Source: Talpa occidentalis (taxonomy: Eukaryota > Chordata > Mammalia > Eulipotyphla > Talpidae). Taken from it: a stretch of 64,000 nt of DNA. Position 1 is the first letter of the stretch. The number at the start of each line of letters is the position of its first letter. A program made the translations under genes and the position numbers. The DNA lies in NCBI RefSeq assembly GCF_014898055.3, contig NW_023604295.1, positions 97,913,591 to 97,977,590 on the forward strand. The letters are read 5' to 3'. A model generated the notes under the pieces. The model saw only the letters and a program-made list of their open reading frames with translations, ran no database searches and was not told the origin of the DNA. Shown piece by piece: positions 40,801-51,889 of this stretch.

Positions 40801-41951
40801 TAAATAAATACACAACCCTGCACAAAATCAAACTCCACCTGGTTTAACTATGAAACCCCTTGCAAAGCTGCTCAACGGGGTTATCCAGGCACTTTCCATT
40901 GTAGATCAAGGTGTAGAAAGCAACGCTTCAAAAAATGCCTTGAGGGGGAAGCTGCTTGGATGTGGAGACTGAGACGCTGGTGTACACTCTGGCCATCTGG
41001 GTGCCCCTCCCATCACAGACACTCTGGGAACTGTGGTGCCTGTACCACAGCTACCACACATTTCCTCTCCTACAGAGCTACCTAACCCTCCTGCCCACCG
41101 CAGCCTGATTTCTCAGCCATTAATCATCCACATGGACCACAGTGGCCATAGGGACATTGGAAAAGTATGTGGAGGATGGACCTTCCAGAACCAAGTTTAA
41201 GTTCAGGTGCTTTGAGAGTTGTGAAGTGGCCAGTGAGAAGGTGCTCCCAATCATCGAGAGAGTGCAGTGAAGGGGAGTGCATTGAAGCCACAGCAAGGCA
41301 GTGGGGAGAAGAGGAAGGGCAGTTGCAGGAAACCATGTTGAGGGACAATCCGTAGACTTACCGAATGACTAAATTTTCAGAGAGAGGAAAAGAGAAGAAT
41401 CTGAATAAATGTTCCCCATGCTGTGCCAGCAGTTTATCACCTTCAGTCTTCACCATCATGTAGAAGCCATTGCCATTTTGCTCATTGCAAATCTAGTCCC
41501 CTTTCTTGCAGTAATAACACTCAGTGCCTGTGGATCAGACAGACTTAACCTCCCTTGCCTCTGCCAGTTCCAAGGTGGGGCACAACATAGGCTAGTCAAC
41601 CAAATCTAGGGTCACCAGACATGGGGCAGGTACAAAACCTTGAGTTCCTGTTTAAGCTACTAGGAAAGTGATGTCCTATATGATTTAGGGATGCTAAGGA
41701 GCAGAAGCTGGAGCTACTGAGAGCTTTCACTGGAAAGAGATACACTGAAAAGAAGCCTTCAGAGAGGCAAGAGGAGAAGAGCTGCCTGATCAAGCTCTGC
41801 CTGATAACAGTCCTAAAAGTCCTGGACTTTTATGGCCAATGAAGCCCTTTATTTTCTAACTAGTAAGAGTTGGAGTTCAGTTACTTGTAACTAAAACAGC
41901 TCTAATATAACAATCTGTGAGATTAAAATTAACACATTCAATCTCCTCATT
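40801..41951. other. Intergenic, unassigned old repeats
   Basis: No gene. The part 41400-41920 ends with TTGGAGTTCAGTTACTTGTAAC, AAACAGCTCTAATATAAC, a pattern seen at the 3' end of several old mammalian repeats, but I cannot assign a family. Confidence 0.3.
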
Positions 41952-41962
41952 AAAAATATGAA

Positions 41963-42241
41963 GCAGGGCCTCCCTGGTGGTGCAAAGAGTTAAGGACAGC
42001 ACTATGAACCTATTCACAGGCACTGCAGCATAAGTTTGATCCCCTGCCGGCCAGGGGGCAACACACATGACACAGCAGACCTCTCCTGTCTCACCTGCTG
42101 CTCCCCTCAGCAGTGTATTTCAGTCAGTCTGCCTGTTCGGTTCCCCACTCTGTCTCTGGTGAATCCTCTGACCACCCCCCACTCCCACCCACCTCTGGCC
42201 TGTACCGCAATTCTTGTATGCATAAATAAATAAATCTTTTA
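41963..42241 (+). mobile_element. tRNA-derived SINE, subfamily B
   Basis: GGGCCTCCCTGGTGGTGC head, AAGAGTTAAGGACAGCACTATG, GTATTTCAGTCAGTCTGCC, CTCTGGCCTGTACCGC, ATGCATAAATAAATAAATC. An 11-base target duplication (AAAAATATGAA) lies at 41952-41962 and 42242-42252. Confidence 0.9.
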
Positions 42242-42397
42242 AAAAATATGAATCTCTGATAAGCTAGTCAAATTTCTTAGACTATGTGTCAAAATAGGAT
42301 ATTTGTACCACTAACATCTTTCTTTCCTTGCTTACATTTTATGGAATAAGGAGAAATTTTTGTGAGCCAACCAAACCCCCCACCCTCTCCCTGCGCA

Positions 42398-42434
42398 TGA
42401 GCACGCACGCGCACACACACACACACACACACAC
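42398..42434. repeat. (AC)n microsatellite
   Basis: A GCACGC-type start grading into about eleven perfect CA units. Likely polymorphic. Confidence 0.95.
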
Positions 42435-42539
42435 CCTCAAACAGAGATCCTGGACCCTGGGGGAAGAGACCAGAGTAATAGTAAGAATAAATGGATGAAG
42501 ATGGAAGAGAGGAAGGATGGAGACCTAATGGAAAAACGA

Positions 42540-42905
42540 GCTATGATGGTTATTAAATATTTTGGCAAAATTTTCTACACTCTCCCTTGAAAAGGTGGAG
42601 CTTAATTTCTCTCCCATTGAACATGGACCAGGGCAGAATAGGTCACAGCAGAACACAACTTCCCCATTTTTCTCTTCCTAGGACTCTATCGAGGGAAGTA
42701 GCCGCCAAGTCCTGAGGACACTGGAGAGGCCCACATGGTTAGCAACTGTGACCTCACAACAACAACCTACAAGTCACTTGGAGCTAAACTATCCTCAAAT
42801 TCCTGACCCATAGAAACTATAGGAAAATGTATTTGCATGTTGTTTAAGCCATTAAGTTGTGGGCTAATTTATTCTCTGTTATGAGAATAAATGACTAATA
42901 CAGGA
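42540..42905 (+). mobile_element. Old LTR, ERVL-MaLR-like
   Basis: GAGAGGCCCACATGGTTAGC, CTGACCCATAGAAACTATAGG, TTGTTTAAGCCATTAAGTTG and AATGACTAATACAGG form the 3' half of a MaLR-like LTR. Subfamily not determined; no internal retroviral genes flank it. Confidence 0.5.
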
Positions 42906-43244
42906 ACTCTCCTCATTTGGTGTTTAATACACACTCAGATGACCACTGTGTGGACTGACCATATTTCAGTAGGAACCAAGAAGGACTGCTGTGCCCTCTG
43001 CTCTAGCCCCAAGAGGGTGGCGTCTACACCAGCAACGGGACTCCTCTCTTCTCTATAGGATATACAGGCAGAAGCAAGAGGCTGCCTGAGAGTGTCACCC
43101 GAAACTGTGATGCCAAAGTCTGTGTCCTTTCCATGAAGCCACATGTATAATCTGGACAAGGAGCTGGAGAAAGGGGACACTGTGGGGGAAGTAGTTAAGA
43201 GACTCAAGTTGTTTTTTGAGTTCAAATTGCTCAAGAACTAGAAG

Positions 43245-43612
43245 AGAAAAAAAGATAATAAGATGGTGGTGCTCATATTAATTTAATTTCCCAAAAGCCA
43301 AGGGAGATGTGATTGAGATTGTGATCACATTGAATTAGGGTGGGCCCTAAATCCAATAACACTGTCCTTGGAGGAGATAGGAAGGGACACACAAACAAGA
43401 GGATGATTTGAATATGGCAGCAAAAGTTGGAGTTCTGGGTCTACAGGGCAAAGAATGCCAAGTATTACAGCAACCATGAGTGGGTAGGAGAGAGGTACTA
43501 AATGGGTTCTTGCTCAGAAACCCCAGAAAGAAGGCAAACCTGCCAACATCTGGTTTTCTGAAGTGAGAAAATGAACTTCTGTTGTCTTAAAAACCTACTA
43601 ATAATATCAAAT
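43245..43612 (+). mobile_element. MLT1-type solo LTR (ERVL-MaLR)
   Basis: GATTGTGATCACATTGAATTAG, GGGTGGGCCCTAAATCCAAT, GACACACAAACAAGAGGATG, CTACAGGGCAAAGAATGCC, and AACTTCTGTTGTCTTAAAAACC follow the MLT1 LTR order. No internal region is present. Confidence 0.8.
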
Positions 43613-45070
43613 AAAGAGATGGGGCAATATCAGATACCAGTTTTAAATGGTCTAAGTGGATTAAGATGCCCTTATGTTGACCTTCGTTCTTCCAATGTGC
43701 ACTGATTGCCTAATCAGGCCAGAGCTATGGCTGAGTCATACACACAGGAAATGTGTGAGGACAGGGTCAAATGAACACCTCAGATAGCCAATGCTACAGG
43801 GGCTTGCTGGCATATGAAATACAATTCAAGGTTCAGGAACCCAGAGAGAACCCCTAGGGGACAGACTGAGCAAGCTGGATAGATATGTGGAAAGGTAGGA
43901 GAGGAACAACTTCTAGCAGAGCAGAGATACAGTTCTGGTGAAGGACTTTGGGCTAGTCCATTGCGTGGGGAGTACCAGAGGGAAGAAATACTTTCACACT
44001 TTTTGCTTCTAAAACAAAAACGCAAGGGAGCATGCTAAAAGAGTGATCCTAAACTCTTGCTGACATGTCAGACACCATGATAAGGCTGGGGGGAGATTGT
44101 GGGGAGCAACCTGTACCCACAAAGTGCACTTTAATAGCACCAGCTGTCCTCATTTTTGTGTTCAAGTCCTCCTTACGACATCCTTCCTGAATCTCCTGCT
44201 TCCTGTTTGAGGTAGTTTGTCTCCTGAAATGAATGTAATGGCTCCTGTACTATGTTATTGTTCTTCCCATTCCCACTGAAAATGCCCAGTTCTTCACTTT
44301 CTAGGAAATTCTTATAAACTGGCTCAGAAATTTCCTCCACCTCAAAGCTTCATTTGAGTGACTCTTCCCCAGTTCCACTCACTTTTGACTCATTTGATGC
44401 TGCTGTAATTTAGCAGAGAAGAGTCACATTAGGTTGCACATCCCAAGCTCTCCTCTCATTAAGCTATGTGATCACTACATGGTCTCCATCACACTCTCTC
44501 CAGACAAGTTGGACTTGGTCTTTTGCTATTTTCCTCTCCTTCCTGTGTTCTCTGAGTTACTGAACTGTGCAAACAGGCTAATCAGTTGCCTGTACTTCAC
44601 ACATTGTTTTTATCAGCTCAACCTTGGCCACGTTTTCATTTATGGCCATACTAAGGAGACCTCGAGACTGTATTGAGAAATTTTCTGCCACGCAGCGATA
44701 GGTGGGAAACTTTGGCCCATAGAACAGGCTACCTCTGAGAAGATGCTGCTCTTCAGATGAGCTTGGCATTGCATCACCTAATCTGGGTTACCAAGATAAT
44801 GCTTGGTGATATACTAAGAAAATCTCTGATATTTTGCACTTTGGGACTCTCGCCATTTTATAGCCCCTAATTGATCATCCTCAAGATTTCTGAAATCATA
44901 TAATCATAAAGAATTTTTTTTTCCCTCAAGTCCTATCTATTTTTAAAACCCAGTTAAAGGCCCTGCCTAAGCAAGCTGTCTTCCCCATTCATTTGGATGA
45001 CCTTTCTCCTGACTGATATGTGTCATTATTCCACTCTTTTGTGGTTCATTAACTTTCTTTAAAAAAAAAA
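43613..45070. other. Intergenic, unassigned
   Basis: No gene. L2-like words occur at about 44920-45060 (AGCAAGCTGTCTTCCCC, GTCATTATTCCACTC) but are too weak to call. Two short A-runs end the stretch. Confidence 0.3.
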
Positions 45071-45079
45071 AAAAAAACT

Positions 45080-46470
45080 TTTGAATCACATAGTAAATCA
45101 AAACTGAAATGGCAATAGTCAGATATTAATAAAAAGACTATATGGGAGAAAATGTTTGTAAATCACATGTCTGGAAAAGGACACATATACAAATTATATA
45201 AGAAACTCTCCAAACTCAACAGTAAGAAAATGAACAATCCAGCTAGAAAAATGGATAAACATTTTGAATAGACACTTTTCCAGATATAAAGATAGCAAAT
45301 AAATGTATTAAATGATGTTCAATATTATTAACCATTGGGAAAATGTAATTTAAATTGCAATAACATACTACAAACATATTGCTAAAATATTGCCATATTG
45401 TTAGAATGGCTAACATTTAAAATCTGATAATACCATGTGCTGCCAAGAATGCAGAGGTTTTAGATCAATCATACATTTTTGGTAGAAACATAAAGTGGGA
45501 AGATCACTATGAAAATGAGCCTGGAAGTTAATTAAAATTTAACATAAACTTTTCATGGGCCTCCCCGGTGGCACAGTGGTTGAGCGCTAGGTTGTGAAGC
45601 TGCCTGCAGCCTCTGCAGCGCTGGTTCGATCCCCAGCCGCTGGGCGTGGGTCCCACATGGCGCGCAGACCTCTCCTGCCACCCGCTGCTGCCCTCAGCAG
45701 TGTGCCTCGGTCCTTCTGCCTGCTCTGCTCTCTGCTCTGACTCTGGTGAATTCTCTCACCCTCCTGCGCTTCTGACTGTACCCAGTGCTTGTATAAATAA
45801 ATAAATAAATTTAAAAAAAAATTTAACATAAACTTTTCATATGATCCAACAATCAAACTCTGGGTATATTTTCCCCAGAGAAACAAACTTTTTATTAAGA
45901 AAAACCTGTGCATGAATGTTCATATCTGCTTTATTTGTAATAATCAATAACTTAAAACAAACAAAAAAATGTCCATCAGCAAATGAAAGGTTAAACAAAC
46001 TGAGGTACATTCTTACAATGGAATAGTACTCAGCAAAAAAAGAAAAAAAAAAGGAATAAACTATTGATACTACAATAATTTGAACACATCTGAAGACATC
46101 TGGCAAAGTAAAAGAAACTAATTCAAAAATAACATACTCTATGATTCCACTTACATGGCATTATTTGGATAACAAAGTTACAGAGATGTCACATAAGTGA
46201 TTGCCAGGGACTAGGGGAGGGGTAGGAGAATGTTTATATAAAGGAGTAGCCTGAGGGAGTTCCTTTATGGGGACAGAACAGTCCCATGTCTTGACAGTGG
46301 TGGTGGTGGTTATACAAATCTATGCAAGAGATTAAATATCAAAGATTTATACACAAATACATACAAAATGAGGGCATGCAAAAAATAGTGAAAGCTGAAT
46401 AAGATCTATAACTAGTTATAGTTAACTGTATTAATTGTGCCAATCAGTTCCTAGTTTTGATTCTGTTCCA
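45080..46470 (+). mobile_element. Old L1 LINE 3' portion, split by a SINE
   Basis: AGAAACTCTCCAAACTCAACAG, AGCTAGAAAAATGGATAAAC, GCCAAGAATGCAGAGG, ATGATCCAACAATCAAACTC, AATGTCCATCAGCAAATG, ACAATGGAATAGTACTCAGC, GACAGTGGTGGTGGTGG appear in L1 order. Frames are destroyed. Confidence 0.75.
45557..45817 (+). mobile_element. tRNA-derived SINE, subfamily A
   Basis: GGGCCTCCCCGGTGGCACAGTG head, B-box GGTTCGATCCC, CTCGGTCCTTCTGCC body and AAAT tail. An unusually long perfect 23-base target duplication lies at 45534-45556 and 45818-45840 (begins AAAATTTAACATAAAC). Inserted into the old L1. Confidence 0.94.
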
Positions 46471-46499
46471 AATTATTAACTTGTTTTTGACTAGTTTAT

Positions 46500-47280
46500 A
46501 ATAGCCAAAAACTAGAAAGAAAAAAAAAGTTCTTCCACAGATGAAAGGTTAAACAAACTGATACATTTTCAGAAAATATCTCCTTCATTAAGCAATTTAT
46601 GACTGTATATACACAATGGAATATCACTCAGTTATAAAAACAGAAAAGGTGAAATTTGCCTTTAACATAGGTGGAGCTAGAGGATATTATATTAATTAAA
46701 ATAAGTCAAATGGAGAAAGGCAAACAATGTATGATTTCAGTTATATGTGGATGGTAAAGATACAAAACAGGGGCCTCCCTGGTGGCTCAAGGGGTTAAGA
46801 CACAGCACTATGAAGCAATCCACAGCCACTGCAGCACCAGTACGATTCCTGGCCAGGGAGCTACACACATGGTGCAACAGACCTCTCCTGACTCGTCTGC
46901 TGCTCCCCCCAGCAGTGTATTTCAATTAATCCGCTTGTTCTGTTCCCCACTCTGTCTCTGGTGAATCTTCTCATCGCCCCCCCCCCACTGGCCTGTGCCC
47001 AAGTTCTTGTATGTATAAATAAATAAATTAAAAAAAAAGAAACACAACAAATGAATAAACAAAACAAAACAAAACTTTTAGATTATGAGAACAAAATGGT
47101 GGCTACCAGAGGGGAAGGGAGGGGGACTAGGGGTGAGTAAATCAGATAAAAGGGATTGTTGTATGATTAAGGATGGAAACTAGACTTTTGGTGGGAACCA
47201 AAAGTAGTACATAGAGATGTTGATTCATAAGACTGTATACCTGAAAACTATATAATGTTGTAAAATAGTGTTGTTTTTTT
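46500..47280 (+). mobile_element. Second old L1 3' end, split by a SINE
   Basis: TATACACAATGGAATATCACTC, AGGTGGAGCTAGAGGATATT, ATGTATGATTTCAGTTATATG, then after the SINE GGTGGCTACCAGAGGGG, GGATTGTTGTATGATTAAGG, and GACTGTATACCTGAAAAC. It ends next to the start of the younger L1. Confidence 0.7.
46771..47038 (+). mobile_element. tRNA-derived SINE, subfamily B
   Basis: GGGCCTCCCTGGTGGCTCAAG, GGTTAAGACACAGCACTATG, GTATTTCAATTAATCCGC, a C10 run, GTATGTATAAATAAATAAATT. Flanks AAGATACAAAACA and AAGAAACACAACA look like a decayed target duplication. Confidence 0.87.
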
Positions 47281-47285
47281 TAAAA

Positions 47286-50200
47286 AATTAAATATTACAA
47301 TTTTATCCTGCAAAGCTCTCCTTCTTCTATGAAGAAAAATATGGACCTTCTCAGACAAACAATAACTTCAGAAATTCATTACAACTAAACCCCCACTCCA
47401 AAAAATTCTACAAGAAGTCCTAAAGCCAAAACCAATAGAGGAATGAACAAAAAGAACAGAATAAAGCTAGCAATGAAATCACAAAGAAGACAAACAACAT
47501 GGCAAATGGACATGCCAACGTATCAATATTAACTCTAAATGTAAATGGATTAAGCTCATCAATAAAAAGACACAGAGTAGCAGGCTGGATTAAAAAATCA
47601 AAACCCAACCTTCTGCTATCTCCAGAAAACATTTTAACCACAAAAGATAAACATCGACTGAAAATAAAGGTTGGAAAACAATCCTACAAGTAAATGGACC
47701 AAAAAAGAAGGCAGGAACAGCTATACTTATATCAGATGAAATAGACTTCAAATTAAAAAAGGTAAAAAGAGACAAAGATGGATGCTACATTATGATCAAG
47801 GGGACAATACACCAGAAAGAAATAACACTCATCAACATATACTCACCAAATGAAGGAGCACCAAAATATATTAGGAAATTATTATCAGCTCTGAAAACAG
47901 ACATTAAAAAAAATACATATATAGTGGGAGACTTCAACACCCCACCCTCAGGCCTCCCCAGTGGCGCAGCAGTTGAGCGCTGGGTTGCGAAGCTGCCTGC
48001 AGCCTCTGCAGCACCGCTTCTATCACTGGCCACCAGCCGCCGGGCGAGGGTCCCACATGGCGCGCAGACCTCTCCTGCCGCCCGCTGCTCCCCTCAGCAG
48101 TGTATTTCGTCAGTCCACCTGTTCTGCTCTCCACTCTGGCTCTGGTGAATTCTCTCACCCTCCCACGCTTCTGACTGTACCCCAGTGCTTGTATAAATAA
48201 ATAAATAAATAAATAGATAGATAGATAGATAAATAAATAAATAAATAAATCATTAAAAAAAGAAACAAAAAAAACCACCAACCCTCACTAATGGACAGAT
48301 CAATGAGACAAAAAAATAAATAAAGACACTAGAGCCCTAAATAAAGACATAGAACTCATGGATTTAACAGACATCCATAGGACACTGCGCCAAAGAAAAA
48401 TCCAAGCACACATTTTTCTCAAGCACTCACTGATCATTTTCCAGAATTGATCACATACTGGGCCACAAGACAAACATCAACAGATACACTAAGACTGAAA
48501 TCATTCCAACTATCTTCTCCGATCATAAAGGTATCAAACTAGAAATAAATCATGAAAAAAAACAAGGAACCCTCCCACTTCATGGATATTGAACTCCACA
48601 TTACTGGAAGACCACTGGACTAATGAGGAGATTAAAAAAAAAATTAAAAAATACTTTGAGTTTAACAACATGGAGGACACCACTTTCCAGAATGTATGGG
48701 ATGCAGCAAAAGCAGTAACGAGAGGAAAATATATAGCAATACAGGCTGCCATCAGGAAACAGGAAAGAACTCAAAGAAACAACCTAATCTCACATCTCAA
48801 AGAACTAGAAAAAGAACAACAAAAAAACCCTAAAGCCAGTAGAAGAAAGGAAATAATAAAAATCAAAGCAGAAATAAACAATCTAGAAACTAATAAAACA
48901 ATCCAAAAGATCAATGAAACCAAAAGTTGGTTCTTCGAAAAAATATACAAAATAGACAAACCTCTAGCCAGGCTCACAAAGAAAAAATGGGAGAAAACAC
49001 ATATAAATAGGATCATAAATGAAAGAGGAGAAACCACAACAGACTCAGTAGAAATCAAAAGAATAATCAGAGATTACTATGAACACTTATATGCAAACAA
49101 ATTCAGCAACCTAGAAGAGATGGACAAATTCCTAGAATGATATAATCATCCAAAGCTGGACAAAGAAGAAATAGAACACCTAAACAGATCAATTGCAAGC
49201 AGAGAAATTGAGACAGTAACCAAAGCACTCCCCCAAAAGGAAAGCCCAGGTCACAGCTGAATTCTATCAAACGTTCAGCAGTGAAATAATGCCTATCCTC
49301 CACAAACTCTTTCAAAAAATTAAAAAAGAATATTACCAAATACGTTCTACAAAGCCAATATTACACTAATACCAAAACCAAACAAAGACAGCACAAAAAA
49401 AGAAAATTACAGGCCGATCTCCCTAATGAATACTGATGCAAAAATCCTCAATAAAATCCTTGCCAACAGAATCCAACAATGCATCAAAGAGATAATGCAC
49501 CACCATCAAGTGGCATTTATCCCAGGGGCACAAGAATGGTTCAACATATGAAAATCCATCAGTGTAATCCAACACATTAACAAAAAGAAAAATAAAAATC
49601 ATATGATCATATCAATGGATGCTGAGAAAGGATTTGACAAAGTCCAACATCCATTTATGATGAAGGCCCTTGAAATTCTTGGGATACAAGGAACATACCT
49701 TAACATGATAAAAGCCATATACAACAAACCCACTGCCAATATTATTTTCAACAGCAAAAAGCTGAAGGCCTTTCCTTTAAGATCAGGAACAAAACAAGGA
49801 TGTCCTCTCTCTCCACCGCTCTTCAATATAATACTGGATGTCCTAGCCAGGGCAATAAGACAAGAGAAAGACATGCAAAGAATCCAGATAGGGAAAGAAG
49901 AAGTAAAACTAAAGTAACAGGATACAAAATCAACACGCAAAAATCAGTAGCTTTCCTATATACAATAAATCTGAAGAAGAAGAAATCAAGAAAAAGATCC
50001 CTTTTATAATTGAAATTAAAAAATCAAATACTTGGGAATAATCCTAACAAAAGAGGTGAAAGACCTATACAAAGAAAATTATAAAACTCTGTTAAAAGAA
50101 ATAGAAGAAGACACAAAGAAATGGAAAGACATCCCCTGCTCATGGATTGGAAAAATTAACATTATTAAAATGTCCATCCTACCAAAAGCAATACACAGAT

Positions 50201-51860
50201 TGAACGCTATTCCAATAAAAATCTCAATGACATTCTTCAAAGAAATAGAACAAATACTGATGAAATTCATATGGAACCACATAAAATTCATAAAAAACCA
50301 TGAGTAGCTAAAGCCCTACTGATGAAAACAAAGGAAAAAGGAGGTATCACACTTCCAAACTTCAAGCTATACTACAAAGCCATAATAATTAAAACAGTTT
50401 CATATTGGAACAGAAACCAACACACAGACCAATGAAACCGAATAGAGAGCACAGAAATAAAACCACACTTCTATGGACAACCGATTTTTAACAAAGGAGC
50501 AAAGACTATGCAGTGGAACATGGACAGTTTGTTCAATAAATGGTGCTGGGAAAACTGGACCACCACATGCAAAAAAAAATGAAACTAGTCCACGACCTCT
50601 CACCGTGCACAAAAATCAACTCAAAATGGATAAAAGAATTGGACATACGACCTGAAACCATAAAATATATAGAAGAAAATATAGGGAAAATACTACAAGA
50701 CATGCATCACAATAACATCTTTAAAGACTCATCACCCAAAGCAAAGAAAGTCAAGGAAAAGATAAACACCTGGGATTACATCAAACTGAAAATCTTCTGC
50801 ACAGCAAAAGAGACATTAAACAAAACAGAGAGACACCCCACTCATTGGGAGAAAAATCTTTGCATTCCAGTCAACTGATAGGGGACTGATCACAAAGATA
50901 TACAAAGAACTCACACGACTGACTCAACAAAAACAAAATAAACAATCCAGTCAAGAAATGGGCAAAAGAACTTAAAAGACATTTCTCCAAAGAGGAAATG
51001 CAATTGGCCAATAGGCATATGAAAAAATGTTCAACATCCCTTTTAATCAGGGAAATACAAATTAAAAACATATTGAGATACCACCTTACACCAGTAAGAA
51101 TGACACATATCAAAAAAACAAACAGAAACAAATGTTGGCCAGGATGTGGTAAAAAAGGAACTCTCCTACATTGCTGGTGGGAGTGCAAATTGATTCAACC
51201 ACTATGGATAGCTGTGTGGAGATTCCTCAACTTGCTAAAAATGGAGCTACCATATGAGTTGGCAATTCCACTACTAGGGATCTACCCAAAGGATACAAAA
51301 ACATTGATTCGAAACACCACCTCTACCCCATGCTTATTGCAGCACTATTTACAATAGGAAAAACCTGGAAACAACCCAAATGCCCCAAAATAAACGACTG
51401 GCTCAAGAAGATGTGGTAAATATACACAATGGAATATTATTCGGCAATCAAAAACGATAAACTCATGCCATTCGCAGCAACATGGATGGAACTAGAAGGA
51501 ATTATGCTCAGTGAAATAAGCCAGAAGGGAAAAGAAAAATATCAGGTGGTTTCACTTATAACAGGAATATAGGAGAACCAAATAAGACATCCGTGTAAAA
51601 AAAATAATAACAACAGCACAAAACACAACAAAGCAAAAACAGACAATTATAAATCAGAGACAGACTGCAGGGGAGGAGGAGGGACAGGGATCAGAAGGGG
51701 AGGAGAGAGGAGCACAGGGGACTGAGGTGATGGTACAAGGATGCATTGGGGGAGGAAACTATGGGGACCACACCTGAGGGGGTGGAGGGAAGCAAATATT
51801 GTTTAAAAATGAACAATGATGTAAAAAAAATAAATAAATAATAAAATAAATTTAAATTAA
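47286..51860 (+). mobile_element. 5'-truncated L1 LINE with broken ORF2
   Basis: Starts in the spacer before ORF2. ORF2 opens at 47499 (MANGHANVSILTLNVNGLSS), then endonuclease, reverse transcriptase ([12 protein letters not shown] at about 49618; [13 protein letters not shown] at about 49789) and the C-terminal domain ([12 protein letters not shown] near 51175). A G-rich tract lies at 51668-51730 and an A-rich tail after 51815. Frames are broken many times; the longest open pieces are 183 and about 118 codons. A SINE splits the endonuclease region at 47951. The segment that should carry the FADD catalytic box of reverse transcriptase is deleted at about 49915. The copy is therefore dead. Moderate divergence suggests an age younger than the two L1 pieces before it. 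Confidence 0.9.
47951..48274 (+). mobile_element. tRNA-derived SINE, subfamily A variant
   Basis: GGCCTCCCCAGTGGCGCAGC head, a degraded B-box (GCTTCTATCACTGG), GTATTTCGTCAGTCCACC body (mixed A/B markers), and an AAAT tail with four GATA units. The host L1 text CACCNNACCCTCA flanks it on both sides. Inserted in the L1 endonuclease region. Confidence 0.9.
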
Positions 51861-51889
51861 AAAAATAAAAATAAATAAAGTATTATAAA

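Noticed and set aside
48589..49140. A 183-codon ORF as a host gene
   Set aside because: Its sequence is the linker region of L1 ORF2 between endonuclease and reverse transcriptase, so it is part of the dead L1.
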